64,000 nt of DNA from Flavobacteriaceae bacterium. GTDB taxonomy: Bacteria; Bacteroidota; Bacteroidia; Flavobacteriales; Flavobacteriaceae. Below, piece after piece: positions 21,161 through 29,959 of the stretch. Both the position numbers and the translations under genes were made by a program. Below the pieces are notes generated by a model that saw only the letters and a program-made list of their open reading frames with translations, was not told where the DNA came from and made no database searches. Location of the stretch: the NCBI GenBank assembly GCA_018669795.1, contig JABHSQ010000002.1, positions 58,320-122,319 of the forward strand, given 5' to 3'. Within the stretch, counting starts at the first letter, position 1. Each line of letters begins with the position of its first letter.

Positions 21161-22348
21161 TTAGTCTAGTATTTCAGTAACCTGACCTGCACCTACTGTT
21201 CTACCACCCTCACGGATTGCAAAACGAAGACCAACATTCATTGCAATTGCCTGAAGCAATTCAACGTGTATTGTTAAGTTATCACCTGGCATTACCATTT
21301 CAACTCCGTCAGGAAGCATAATTGTTCCTGTTACATCGGTAGTACGAACATAAAACTGTGGACGGTAGTTATTATGGAATGGAGTATGACGTCCACCTTC
21401 TTCTTTTTTAAGAACATAAACCTCTGCTTTAAATTTAGCATGAGGAGTAACAGAACCTTGCTTACAGATTACCATTCCTCTTCTAATATCTTCTTTAGCA
21501 ATACCTCTTAGTAATATACCTGCATTATCTCCAGCTTCACCTCTATCTAAGATTTGACGGAACATTTCAATACCAGTAATAGTTGAAGTTAATTTTTCAG
21601 CTCCCATACCAATAATATCTACAGAATCTCCAGTATTTGCAATACCAGTCTCAATACGACCTGTTGCTACTGTTCCACGACCTGTAATTGAGAATACATC
21701 CTCAATTGGCATTAAGAAAGGCTTATCAACTTCTCTTAAAGGCTCTTCAATCCATGCATCAACAGCCTCCATAAGCTCCAATACTGAATCAACCCATTTT
21801 TTCTCACCATTTAATGCACCTAATGCAGAACCTGCAATAACAGGCCCATTATCACCATCATATTCGTAAAAACTTAAAAGCTCACGAACTTCCATTTCAA
21901 CTAATTCGATTAATTCTTCATCATCAACCATATCCACTTTATTCATGAATACAACCATGCGAGGAATTCCTACCTGACGTCCTAAAAGGATATGCTCACG
22001 AGTCTGGGGCATTGGACCATCTGTAGCAGCTACTACAAGAATAGCACCATCCATTTGAGCAGCACCAGTTACCATGTTCTTTACGTAATCCGCGTGACCT
22101 GGACAGTCAACGTGAGCGTAATGACGATTAGCTGTTGCGTATTCAACGTGAGAAGAGTTAATTGTTATACCTCTTTCTTTTTCTTCTGGAGCATTATCAA
22201 TTTGATCAAAAGATGTTGCCTTAGAATGACCTGCATCTGATAATACTTTTGTAATAGCTGCAGTTAATGTTGTTTTACCGTGATCTACATGTCCTATTGT
22301 ACCAACATTCAAATGTGGTTTCGACCGATCGTAAGTTTCTTTTGCCAT
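21161..22348 (-). CDS. tuf: Translation elongation factor Tu
   Basis: GTPase that brings aminoacyl-tRNA to the ribosome; 395 aa. G1 is [10 protein letters not shown] (residues 18-27), then [14 protein letters not shown]3 [12 protein letters not shown] and G4 NKVDM. The C-terminal barrel ([21 protein letters not shown]) and the ending [10 protein letters not shown] are complete. It is embedded among tRNA genes in one transcription unit. Confidence 0.99.
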   Translation of the reverse strand: MAKETYDRSKPHLNVGTIGHVDHGKTTLTAAITKVLSDAGHSKATSFDQIDNAPEEKERGITINSSHVEYATANRHYAHVDCPGHADYVKNMVTGAAQMDGAILVVAATDGPMPQTREHILLGRQVGIPRMVVFMNKVDMVDDEELIELVEMEVRELLSFYEYDGDNGPVIAGSALGALNGEKKWVDSVLELMEAVDAWIEEPLREVDKPFLMPIEDVFSITGRGTVATGRIETGIANTGDSVDIIGMGAEKLTSTITGIEMFRQILDRGEAGDNAGILLRGIAKEDIRRGMVICKQGSVTPHAKFKAEVYVLKKEEGGRHTPFHNNYRPQFYVRTTDVTGTIMLPDGVEMVMPGDNLTIHVELLQAIAMNVGLRFAIREGGRTVGAGQVTEILD

Positions 22349-22408
22349 TTTGTATTTATTTAATCTTAGTTATATATTAGTACCTATTAAAATACATTAT
22401 CATAATTG

Positions 22409-22480
22409 AGCCAATGTTGGGAATTGAACCCAAGACCTCTTCCTTACCAAGGAAACGCTCTACCCCTGAGCTACACCGGC
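22409..22480 (-). tRNA. tRNA-Thr (anticodon GGT)
   Basis: A 72 nt cloverleaf with acceptor GCCGGTG/CATTGGC (two G-T pairs), anticodon loop TTGGTAA with GGT, and T-arm with GGTTCAATTCC. First tRNA before tuf. Confidence 0.96.
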
Positions 22481-22544
22481 TTAAAGATTTTTTTTCGTTT
22501 TTATTAAAGCAATAAAAAATCCTCTGCCTTAGCAGGAATATTAG

Positions 22545-22617
22545 AGCGGGAGACCAGGTTCGAACTGGCGACATTCAGCTTGGAAGGCTGACGCTCTACC
22601 AACTGAGCTACTCCCGC
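22545..22617 (-). tRNA. tRNA-Gly (anticodon TCC)
   Basis: A 73 nt cloverleaf with acceptor GCGGGAG/CTCCCGC, anticodon stem TCAGC/GCTGA and anticodon loop CTTCCAA with TCC. Confidence 0.97.
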
Positions 22618-22699
22618 TTTTTATATTTGAAATTTCTTTCAAAAAACATTTCAATACTTAGATATTTTCAAGGCACCACACAAAAATTAAAAACTTCTG

Positions 22700-22781
<82 letters not shown>

Positions 22782-22870
22782 TTAATTTAATATCTATTTT
22801 AAAGAACTTTTTTAAGCTTATCCATTGGAAAACAATCCCAACAACACACTCAAAATTAAATTTTTCAAAG

Positions 22871-22944
22871 AGCCGATGGAGGGACTCGAACCCACGACCT
22901 GCTGATTACAAATCAGCTGCTCTAGCCAGCTGAGCTACATCGGC
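22871..22944 (-). tRNA. tRNA-Thr (anticodon TGT)
   Basis: A 74 nt cloverleaf with acceptor GCCGATG/CATCGGC and anticodon loop TTTGTAA with TGT. It is the first gene of the tRNA-tuf-ribosomal unit, 50 nt downstream of a strong promoter. Confidence 0.97.
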
Positions 22945-22993
22945 TTTCGGCTTACTTTTTACTTAAAAAACCCCCGATATTTCTAACGGACTG

Positions 22994-23024
22994 CAAATGT
23001 ATATAAATTATTTTTTTTACAAAA
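22994..23024 (-). promoter_or_regulatory. Strong Bacteroidota promoter of the tRNA-tuf-rpo unit
   Basis: On the minus strand, TTTTG (23020-23024) and TACATTTG (22994-23001) are separated by 18 nt, close to the -33 TTTG / -7 TAnnTTTG consensus of the phylum. It points into tRNA-Thr(TGT), tuf and the ribosomal/polymerase genes. It is the best-formed promoter in the window. Confidence 0.75.
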
Positions 23025-23185
23025 CTTTTTTTGAGTAATATTCTTAATATTTTTCAGTTTTTCATCTAATCATTGTATTTCCCTTTACAAATAAGACTTT
23101 TACAAATTTAAAATTATTATTTTTATTCAAAAAACATCATAAAAACCTTATTCTTATGTATTTCAATGTATATTTCTGAACTATT

Positions 23186-24076
23186 TTACTTAGAATTTCT
23201 CGGATGAGCGTTTTTATAAACTTGTTGTAACTTTGAAATACTATTATTTGCATAAATTTGGGTGGATGCTAAACTAGAGTGACCCAACAACTCTTTTACC
23301 GATTTTATATCCGCTCCTTCGTTTAACAAGTGAGTTGCAAATGAATGTCTTAATATATGAGGGCTTTTTTTAACTTTCTCTGATGCTTTACTAAAATAAT
23401 TATTAATTACTCTGTAAACCAATGTCTCATAAACCTTAGCTCCTTTTTCAGTGAGCAACAAATAATGGACATCTTTAATAGAACTCAAACTTTTTCTGTA
23501 ATCTATATAGGAAGCAATCGTATTTAAAGCGGATGGCAATAGCGGAATTATTCGTTCTTTATTTCTTTTACCAAGAACTTTAATAGTTTTTTGAGAATCT
23601 GAAATATCGTTTAATTTTAAATTTACCAACTCTCCACGTCTCATTCCTGTAGAATAAAAAAGTTCTACTATTAATTTATTTCGCAGACCCAGAAAACTAT
23701 CTTCCTCTTTTAATATTTCTAAAACATCTTCTATTTCTTTTTCTGAAAATGGAACTTGTAATTTTTTAGCTGTTTTTAACACCTTATGTTTTAGCAATGG
23801 ACTTACTTCAATATCTCCTATCTTTAAAAGAAACTTATAATAAGTTCTTAAAGAAGAAATTTTACGATTAATAGTTCTATTAGAAACTCCGTCGCCTACT
23901 AATTTTACAATCCAACTTCTTATTATAGCATAACTAACAGAATTAACTTCTGAAAAATCAAATTCTGATAAAGCAAATTCCCGAAACCCTAATAAATCTT
24001 TGTGATAAGCTATTAGGGTGTGTTTGGAATAGTTTTTTTCTAAACTAAGGTAATCAAGAAATGATGTGAATGGCAT
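23186..24076 (-). CDS. xerC: Site-specific tyrosine recombinase, XerC/XerD type
   Basis: Recombinase that resolves chromosome dimers at dif; 296 aa. An N-terminal SAM-like core-binding domain (FLDYLSLEKNYSKHTLIAYH) is followed by the catalytic domain with Arg146 (STGMRRGEL), Lys170 (LGKRNKER), His240 and Arg243 (HILRHSFATHLL), His266 (LGHSSL) and the nucleophile Tyr275 (STQIYAN). All six are present. It follows rpsU; the rpsU terminator's T-run ends at its start codon. The symbol xerC follows usual practice in the phylum, but XerC and XerD cannot be told apart by eye. No hpf gene follows, as it does in many relatives. Confidence 0.93.
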   Translation of the reverse strand: MPFTSFLDYLSLEKNYSKHTLIAYHKDLLGFREFALSEFDFSEVNSVSYAIIRSWIVKLVGDGVSNRTINRKISSLRTYYKFLLKIGDIEVSPLLKHKVLKTAKKLQVPFSEKEIEDVLEILKEEDSFLGLRNKLIVELFYSTGMRRGELVNLKLNDISDSQKTIKVLGKRNKERIIPLLPSALNTIASYIDYRKSLSSIKDVHYLLLTEKGAKVYETLVYRVINNYFSKASEKVKKSPHILRHSFATHLLNEGADIKSVKELLGHSSLASTQIYANNSISKLQQVYKNAHPRNSK

Positions 24077-24079
24077 AAA

Positions 24080-24117
24080 AAAATCCGTTGAAAAGTAAAA
24101 CTACTATTTTCAACGGA
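24080..24117 (-). terminator. Terminator between rpsU and xerC
   Basis: An 11 bp perfect stem (24117-24107 with 24094-24084 on the minus strand), 12 nt loop, then a run of seven T. The T-run ends at 24077, directly against the xerC ATG (24076). Confidence 0.88.
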
Positions 24118-24144
24118 CTTTATATCCTAAATTAATCAGAAATA

Positions 24145-24339
24145 CTAAACTTCTTCCTGATCTCTTAAGTTTTGGATGTATTGAGCTTTTTGAATCTGTG
24201 CTCTTCTTTTTACTGAAGGCTTTGAAAATTGTTTTCGTTCACGTAATTGATTCTTAGTTCCTGTACGATCAAACTTACGCTTAAAACGTTTCAGTGCTCT
24301 ATCTATATTTTCTCCTTCTTTAATTGGTATTATTAACAT
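24145..24339 (-). CDS. rpsU: 30S ribosomal protein S21 (bS21)
   Basis: Small-subunit protein at the platform, 64 aa, rich in Arg and Lys (MLIIPIKEGENIDRALKRFK). In Bacteroidota bS21, with bS18 and bS6, forms the pocket that hides the 3' end of 16S rRNA, which is why ribosomes of the phylum ignore Shine-Dalgarno sequences. This gene has a strong Shine-Dalgarno sequence 9 nt before its ATG, unlike its neighbours. Its own promoter and terminator make it a single-gene unit. Confidence 0.97.
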   Translation of the reverse strand: MLIIPIKEGENIDRALKRFKRKFDRTGTKNQLRERKQFSKPSVKRRAQIQKAQYIQNLRDQEEV

Positions 24340-24347
24340 AACTCTTA

Positions 24348-24355
24348 ACCTCCTC
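24348..24355 (-). promoter_or_regulatory. Strong Shine-Dalgarno sequence of rpsU
   Basis: GAGGAGGT on the minus strand, with the AGGAGG core ending 9 nt before the ATG, an ideal fit to the 16S anti-SD. Other genes here lack such a sequence. In Flavobacterium johnsoniae, ribosomes lacking bS21 are reported to use the rpsU SD as a feedback loop. Confidence 0.85.
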
Positions 24356-24368
24356 TCTTTTAGGTCGG

Positions 24369-24376
24369 CAAAGGTA
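24369..24376 (-). promoter_or_regulatory. -7 box (TACCTTTG) before rpsU
   Basis: Exact TAnnTTTG on the minus strand. The expected start point is about 7 nt further on, giving a leader of some 20-25 nt that consists mostly of the Shine-Dalgarno region. Confidence 0.55.
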
Positions 24377-24430
24377 AATAAGATTTTTGATTATAAATAT
24401 AAGTTTTATGTTTTTTTCAAAACTATCTTC

Positions 24431-25861
24431 TTACTCTTTAAATAAAGTTGCTCTTTTACTTAAATCTTGGACTAGTTTTTCTTCCTCTTCACTCTCCAAC
24501 AATACATTATAATTTTCCCAAAACTCTTTGTTGTATGGACGTTGAATAAAAATATCATCAGACCAAGGTTTTAGAAGTGCCTTTTCTATCTCTATAGTAT
24601 CTTTAATGATTTCAGTAAACAGTATTTCCTGAACAGAATAATAAAACTGTTCTTCTTTTAACTTTTTCTTTTCTTCCGCTGTTTTATATAAATTATCAGT
24701 AGATCTATCTCCAACATTTACCAATTTTGGAGTTTCATAATAATAATAATTCGGATACATTTTTCCATCATATTCCATATATGATATAATCAGTTTATGA
24801 TTATCAAGTGTACCTAAAAGACTTTTACTTCTTCCCTTCTGCTTATCTGAGGATGCTATTAAATCGTATTCAATTTTCTTTATTGCAAACGTATCCCAAT
24901 AAATATATATCCATCCTTTAGATTCAAATCCTTCATTATAAATACCTTTTGTATTTAAACCAACAAAATCAAATCCTTTTTTAATTTCTATTTTATATAT
25001 TTTTCTGTCATTATCAACTAAAATAGTATCAATTTTAAATTGATGATTATCAAGTATATTCTCTCCAAATAGAGAATTCGATCTATTAGAGTTTCTAACT
25101 AAATTTAATTTACCCTTAAATAGAAATCCCAATCCATTTATCCGTTCATCATTCCATTTAATTGCTTCAATTAGAGAAGCTGTTTTTATTGTGTCTCTTC
25201 GAAGTTGCTTTGACGACATTTTAAAATTACTGGAAGTATTCCTCAGATAAGAAGAATAAGCAAACAAACTATCCACATCTCGTAAATCGAAGCTCTTTCT
25301 ATTTTCATCTACATTAATTTTTAAATTATTCTTAGAACCTGAAGCATAACTAGAGTCATATAAAGTAATGGCGCTTTCGATAAGCCATTTGTATTCCTTC
25401 ACATTACGCTCTCTATGTCTTAAAAAACCCTTTTGCATAAAAGGCGCTTCAGGTAAATTATCTGGAAGTCTTTCGATAGCTCTTAAAACGACCTCATTCC
25501 CTGTTTTCGGTCTTGTTTCTACTATAATTAAAATTTCATCTAAAGACGCAATATCTTCCTCAAGAAATATGACATCATCATTTATAAATTCACTAAGAAG
25601 AATTTTAAAACTTTTAAAACCTATAGATGATATCACTAATGTATCGTTTTCTAATCTTTTTGGAACAGACAGTATAAATTTACCATCTACATTACTGACA
25701 GAACCAATTGTTGAATTTTCAATATAAATACTTGCATTTTCTAGAGGCTCATAAGTTGTGAAATCAACAATTTTGCTTTTCAGTTCTACTTGAGAAAAAA
25801 CACTTAAAGAGCAAATAAAAATTAATATATAGGATAAACGTTTTAAAAAACTAAGTATCAT
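24431..25861 (-). CDS. Exported protein with carboxypeptidase-like regulatory domain
   Basis: A 476-residue protein. The ATG at 25861 begins a signal peptide (ILSFLKRLSYILIFICSLSV, FSQ). Next comes a CarboxypepD_reg-like beta-sandwich (residues about 25-110: SKIVDFTTYEPLENASIYIE, then STIGSVSNVDGKFILSVP), then a long region with many Tyr and aromatic strands of the DUF5686-like or unnamed type found in Bacteroidota surface proteins. The frame stays open to 25930, but those codons lie in a relic of the neighbouring acyl-CoA dehydrogenase gene read in another frame, so they are rejected. Function unknown; possibly an outer-membrane-associated protein. Confidence 0.75.
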   Translation of the reverse strand: MILSFLKRLSYILIFICSLSVFSQVELKSKIVDFTTYEPLENASIYIENSTIGSVSNVDGKFILSVPKRLENDTLVISSIGFKSFKILLSEFINDDVIFLEEDIASLDEILIIVETRPKTGNEVVLRAIERLPDNLPEAPFMQKGFLRHRERNVKEYKWLIESAITLYDSSYASGSKNNLKINVDENRKSFDLRDVDSLFAYSSYLRNTSSNFKMSSKQLRRDTIKTASLIEAIKWNDERINGLGFLFKGKLNLVRNSNRSNSLFGENILDNHQFKIDTILVDNDRKIYKIEIKKGFDFVGLNTKGIYNEGFESKGWIYIYWDTFAIKKIEYDLIASSDKQKGRSKSLLGTLDNHKLIISYMEYDGKMYPNYYYYETPKLVNVGDRSTDNLYKTAEEKKKLKEEQFYYSVQEILFTEIIKDTIEIEKALLKPWSDDIFIQRPYNKEFWENYNVLLESEEEEKLVQDLSKRATLFKE

Positions 25862-25898
25862 TATATCTAATTTGGATTTATTCACTTTATTCAAAATA

Positions 25899-25952
25899 TT
25901 AGATCGCTGTCTTATAATCTTTTCCATCAATCACCATTTTAGCGATAATTTT
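25899..25952 (-). pseudogene. Relic of an acyl-CoA dehydrogenase 3' end
   Basis: These 54 bases repeat the last codons and the stop of the acyl-CoA dehydrogenase gene just upstream (25984-26036) with about five mismatches. Read in the same frame the relic gives KIIAKMVIDGKDYKTAI-stop, against IIAKMVIDGKDYKPAT-stop for the intact gene. It is either a small tandem duplication or the remains of a second paralog. Confidence 0.85.
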
Positions 25953-25983
25953 GAATGATTTTCGCTAAAACGATTAACAATAT

Positions 25984-27150
25984 TTAGGTCGCTGGTTTAT
26001 AATCCTTTCCATCAATCACCATTTTAGCGATAATTTCTCTCAAAATTTCAGAAGTGCCACCGCCAATAGGTCCTAAACGGCTATCTCTAAACATACGCGC
26101 TAATGGGTAATCTTCCATATAACCATATCCTCCTAATAACTGGAGACATTGATACATTACATCATCAGCCATCTTAGTTGCAGTAAGTTTAGCCATTGTA
26201 GCTTCCTTTACAACATACTCTTTATCATCCAATCTTTTAACAGTGTTATAATTAAATGTTTTACAAACCTCAACTTCACTTGCCATCTGCGCAACACTAT
26301 GCCTTAATGCCTGAAAGGTTGCTATACTTTTTCCAAATGCATTTCTATCCTTCATATATTGGATGGTATAGGCTAAAGCAAATTCCGCTCTTGCATGTGC
26401 ATTAACTGCCATAATCAAACGTTCTAAAGCAAAATGCTGCATGATATAAGGAAAGCCCATATCTGTTTCTCCCATTAAATTACCTTCAGGAATTGTAACA
26501 TTATCGAATGCAATTTCTGCAGTATCACTAGCTCTCCAACCAAGTTTATTTAATTTAGTAGCTGTAATTCCTGGGGTATCTCTATCAACAACAAATATAC
26601 TTATGCCCTTTCCTCCTTTTTCAGGAGAAGTTTTAGCTGCTACCACTAAATAATCGCTATAAACTCCGTTGGTAATAAAGGTTTTTGAACCATTTAAAAC
26701 AAACGTATTATCTTTTTTTACTGCAGTAGTTCTCATACCAGACACATCGGAGCCTCCAAACGGTTCTGTAATACAAAGGCAACCAATTTTATCTCCTGAA
26801 ATACTTGGTGCTAAATATTTTTCTTTTATTTCTTGACTACCTTCTTTATCTAAATGAGTCATTGCTAAATAAGCATGAGCCCAAATATTAGCAGCAAATC
26901 CTCCAGAGTTTACTTTCTGAAGTTCTTCTAAGAATATTACTGTGTAAAATAAATCTAAGTTTAATCCACCAAATTCTTCAGGATAATTAATTCCAAAGAA
27001 ACCCATGTCTCCCATTTTCTTCCAGATAAATCGCTCTACTACTCCATCTTCTTCCCATTTATCAATATGAGGAACGACTTCTATTTGTAAAAAATCTTTT
27101 AAACTTTTTCTGAAAAGTTCATGCTCTTCTGTAAAATACATCTGCTCCAT
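25984..27150 (-). CDS. Acyl-CoA dehydrogenase
   Basis: FAD enzyme of 388 aa that makes the alpha-beta double bond in acyl-CoAs, handing electrons to ETF. The substrate-binding and FAD motifs CLCITEPFGGSDVSGMRTTA and, at the C-terminus, QCLQLLGGYGYMEDYPLARM with RDSRLGPIGGGTSEI are clear. The position of the usual medium-chain catalytic Glu (xEGT) is Gly here (GGGTSE), as in isovaleryl-CoA and long-chain dehydrogenases, which carry the base in helix G; a Glu is present there (HARAEFALAYT). A branched- or long-chain substrate is thus likely (inference). Confidence 0.93.
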   Translation of the reverse strand: MEQMYFTEEHELFRKSLKDFLQIEVVPHIDKWEEDGVVERFIWKKMGDMGFFGINYPEEFGGLNLDLFYTVIFLEELQKVNSGGFAANIWAHAYLAMTHLDKEGSQEIKEKYLAPSISGDKIGCLCITEPFGGSDVSGMRTTAVKKDNTFVLNGSKTFITNGVYSDYLVVAAKTSPEKGGKGISIFVVDRDTPGITATKLNKLGWRASDTAEIAFDNVTIPEGNLMGETDMGFPYIMQHFALERLIMAVNAHARAEFALAYTIQYMKDRNAFGKSIATFQALRHSVAQMASEVEVCKTFNYNTVKRLDDKEYVVKEATMAKLTATKMADDVMYQCLQLLGGYGYMEDYPLARMFRDSRLGPIGGGTSEILREIIAKMVIDGKDYKPAT

Positions 27151-27192
27151 TCTTTAAAATAATTATTATCAAATGCAGTATAGCATTAATAA

Positions 27193-28071
27193 TTATTCAA
27201 GCTTCAAATATAACTGAATTCCTTGTAACTTCCTTTTCGTTAATCCTTCAATATTTTCTAATTCTGAAAAACTTTTAATTCCTTCATTAAGTATTCTGAA
27301 TTCCCATATTCTTTTAGCTAGGTCAAAAGAAATCGACGGAATGGTTGCAATATCGGAAGCAGAAATGCTATTAAGATTCATTTTTATAATCTCTTTTGGA
27401 GTTTTTACCGTAAACTCTTTTAATATGCTATTGGCAACCTGAAAATCCAAACCATAAACTTGATATAATTGAATGTCATTTGTAAAACCTCCCAGTTTAT
27501 TTCGATACTCTATAATTCTTTTACTAAAGGCTTTCCCAATTCCGTTTACTCCTTCAAGTTGACCTTGTGTTGCTAAATTTAAATCTATTTTTTGCGTGAA
27601 TTTTTTTTCTTTAAACCTTTTTTTTACATACTTGTTTTTTAATTTTGGATTAGTAACCCAATCTGGAAATTTAAAATAAGGACTTATTTTATTTAATAAA
27701 GAATCGGAAACTTTTGTGACTTTTTTAAAGTCTTCAACAGAATTAATCCATTTATTTTCTTTTCTAAAAGCTAATAATCGGTCAATCTCTTCGGTTGACA
27801 TTCCCAAGGTATATCCTTTAAAATCTGTTAAAAAATTTGGATTGAAGGGAAATACTTTAGGCTTTTTAAAGGCGATATCAATAGTTCGCAAAGAGTCTAA
27901 CTCTTTTTGAATGGCAATAACTTCTTTAGAATTAATATCTAGGAGGTTTTCTTTAGAAAAATCTACATAATAATTAATCACTAAATATCCAGATATAAAG
28001 AACACCAATAATAAAATCCCATTTCGTTGAGATCTATTGAAAACGAAATGAGATTTAATTTTTTCCATCAT
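27193..28071 (-). CDS. Membrane-anchored helix-hairpin-helix (ComEA-like) protein
   Basis: A 292-residue protein with one N-terminal membrane segment (ILLLVFFISGYLVINYY) and a soluble part with three or more helix-hairpin-helix motifs: YTLGMSTEEIDRLLAFRKEN, LNLATQGQLEGVNGIGKAFS and the last LNSISASDIATIPSISFDLA. HhH pairs of this kind bind DNA in ComEA, the periplasmic receptor for DNA uptake, but most flavobacterial homologues have not been tested. It might bind DNA at the inner membrane. It lies just downstream of the symporter gene and upstream of the acyl-CoA dehydrogenase. Confidence 0.8.
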   Translation of the reverse strand: MMEKIKSHFVFNRSQRNGILLLVFFISGYLVINYYVDFSKENLLDINSKEVIAIQKELDSLRTIDIAFKKPKVFPFNPNFLTDFKGYTLGMSTEEIDRLLAFRKENKWINSVEDFKKVTKVSDSLLNKISPYFKFPDWVTNPKLKNKYVKKRFKEKKFTQKIDLNLATQGQLEGVNGIGKAFSKRIIEYRNKLGGFTNDIQLYQVYGLDFQVANSILKEFTVKTPKEIIKMNLNSISASDIATIPSISFDLAKRIWEFRILNEGIKSFSELENIEGLTKRKLQGIQLYLKLE

Positions 28072-28132
28072 AATATAGTTTAATATTATTCTGGGGAGAA
28101 TTAGATTAGTAACTTTTGATTCTTATTAGGTC

Positions 28133-29722
28133 TTATTTGCCTTTAATAACTTTTAAATATTTATTTAATTCTTCTTTAACCTTAGGCGCTAAAAGAACAA
28201 GACCTACCATATTAGGTACCATCATTGCAAATATCATAGCATCAGAAAATCCAATTACAGAACCTAAACTTGCTGCGGAACCAATAACTACAAACACACA
28301 GAACAAAAGTTTATAAGCATATTCCATTTTTTTAGTTCTACCAAATAAGTAAGCCCAACCTTGAAAACCGTAATATGACCAAGAAATCATTGTACTAAAT
28401 GCAAATAATACAACTGCAACTGTTAATACATATGGGAACCATGAAATTACAGATTCAAATGCGCTAGATGTTAATAAAATAGCTTGAGCATCATTTAAAG
28501 AAGCGTTTTCAGAAACAACATTTCCGGTAATTATCAAGACTAATGCAGTCATCGTACAAACAACAACGGTATCTATAAAAGGTTCTAATAAAGCAACCAT
28601 TCCCTCAGATGCGGGATATTTAGTTTTAACTGCAGCATGCGCTATAGATGCAGAACCTACACCAGCTTCATTAGAGAAAGCCGCTCGTCTAAATCCTTGA
28701 ACTAATACTCCAATTGCTCCACCAGCTACACCTTCTGGGCTAAAAGCTCCATTAAATATTTGAACAAAAGCATTACCAATCAAATCATACCGTGCTATTA
28801 ATACAAATAAAGAAGCCGCCACATAGATTATTACCATAAATGGGACTATTTTATCTGTCACTTTTGCTATTTTTTTAATACCGCCAATAATCACTATACC
28901 TACAAGTATTGCCATTATTACTCCAAACAGCCATCCCTTACCGTATAAAAAAGAATTTTCTCCTCCTGTTATATTTTCAACTAATTGAAAAGCTTGATTA
29001 ACTTGAAACATATTTCCTCCTCCAAAAGATCCACCAATAACAAAAACTGCGAATGCTCCTGCTAATATTTTACCTAATTTTCCAAGTCCTTTTTCTTTTA
29101 GCCCTTTAGTTAAATAGTACATAGGTCCTCCGTAAACGGTTCCATCTTCTGCTATATCTCTATATTTTACACCTAGCGTACATTCAACAAATTTTGAAGC
29201 CATTCCTAAGAAACCTGCTACTATCATCCAAAATGTGGCACCAGCTCCACCAATAGAAATAGCAATAGCAACACCAGCAATATTTCCTAATCCTACGGTC
29301 GCAGAAAGTGCAGCAGTTAATGCTTGAAAATGAGAAACTTCACCATCATGATCTTCAACAGCAATCGTTTCTATAGCATCTCCTCCTGGAGTTGAATCTC
29401 CAGCACCGGCCAATGACTCATGATGATCTAACTCATCATATTTACCTCTAATAATATTTATAGATGTAAAAAATCCTTTAAAATTAATGAGATTAAAATA
29501 AAATGTAAAGTAAGTAGCTCCAAGTATTAGAGGAAATAAAACCCAATAAATTTGTATTGTCTCAGTAAAAGGAATTTTATAAAAAATAAGTTCAACAAAC
29601 CAACCTGTTGCATTTCCAAAAACTTGATCAATTTTTTGATCTAATCCTATTTCAGTTGCTTCTTGGGCAACTGTTAAAAAGGGAATTAAAAGAGTAAAAA
29701 GAGAAAGAAAATATTTCTTCAT
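28133..29722 (-). CDS. Sodium:alanine symporter family (AGCS) transporter
   Basis: A 529-residue inner-membrane protein that should bring alanine or glycine into the cell with sodium. The family hallmarks are GLGNIAGVAIAISIGGAGATFWM, GTVYGGPMYYLTKGLKEK and the later FSNEAGVGSASIAHAA. About eleven membrane segments are seen. Compared with the usual 450-480 residues, the N-terminus is longer, with a signal-like first segment and a hydrophilic, acidic insert (DELDHHESLAGAGDSTPGGD) ahead of the core. The 237 nt upstream are A+T-rich and hold no gene that I can see. Confidence 0.92.
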   Translation of the reverse strand: MKKYFLSLFTLLIPFLTVAQEATEIGLDQKIDQVFGNATGWFVELIFYKIPFTETIQIYWVLFPLILGATYFTFYFNLINFKGFFTSINIIRGKYDELDHHESLAGAGDSTPGGDAIETIAVEDHDGEVSHFQALTAALSATVGLGNIAGVAIAISIGGAGATFWMIVAGFLGMASKFVECTLGVKYRDIAEDGTVYGGPMYYLTKGLKEKGLGKLGKILAGAFAVFVIGGSFGGGNMFQVNQAFQLVENITGGENSFLYGKGWLFGVIMAILVGIVIIGGIKKIAKVTDKIVPFMVIIYVAASLFVLIARYDLIGNAFVQIFNGAFSPEGVAGGAIGVLVQGFRRAAFSNEAGVGSASIAHAAVKTKYPASEGMVALLEPFIDTVVVCTMTALVLIITGNVVSENASLNDAQAILLTSSAFESVISWFPYVLTVAVVLFAFSTMISWSYYGFQGWAYLFGRTKKMEYAYKLLFCVFVVIGSAASLGSVIGFSDAMIFAMMVPNMVGLVLLAPKVKEELNKYLKVIKGK

Positions 29723-29959
29723 AATTGATTTTTTAGTTTATTTTTATTTCAGTTAGCAATAAAGAAAAAAAAAACGGGACTTCAAATTTTTGCTAGTAAA
29801 TTTGTTAACGAGCTTTAAACATTATAAAGTTTTTTTTAATCTTTCAATTTAAAAAACACTACTTAATTAAAATTAGCGGTATCTATATTATTTAATTAGG
29901 CTTCCTACTATTCATAATTAATTAATCTTTTGATTATAAAAACTTTTAATAAATTCGTT

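Noticed and set aside
22377..22574. Open frame across tRNA-Thr and tRNA-Gly
   Set aside because: It only covers tRNA genes and spacer.
25862..25930. N-terminal extension of the carboxypeptidase-like protein
   Set aside because: These codons are the acyl-CoA dehydrogenase relic read in another frame, and they precede the signal peptide.
29723..29959. 237 nt gap upstream of the symporter gene
   Set aside because: Searched in both directions; A+T-rich with no open frame, hairpin or good promoter that I would defend.
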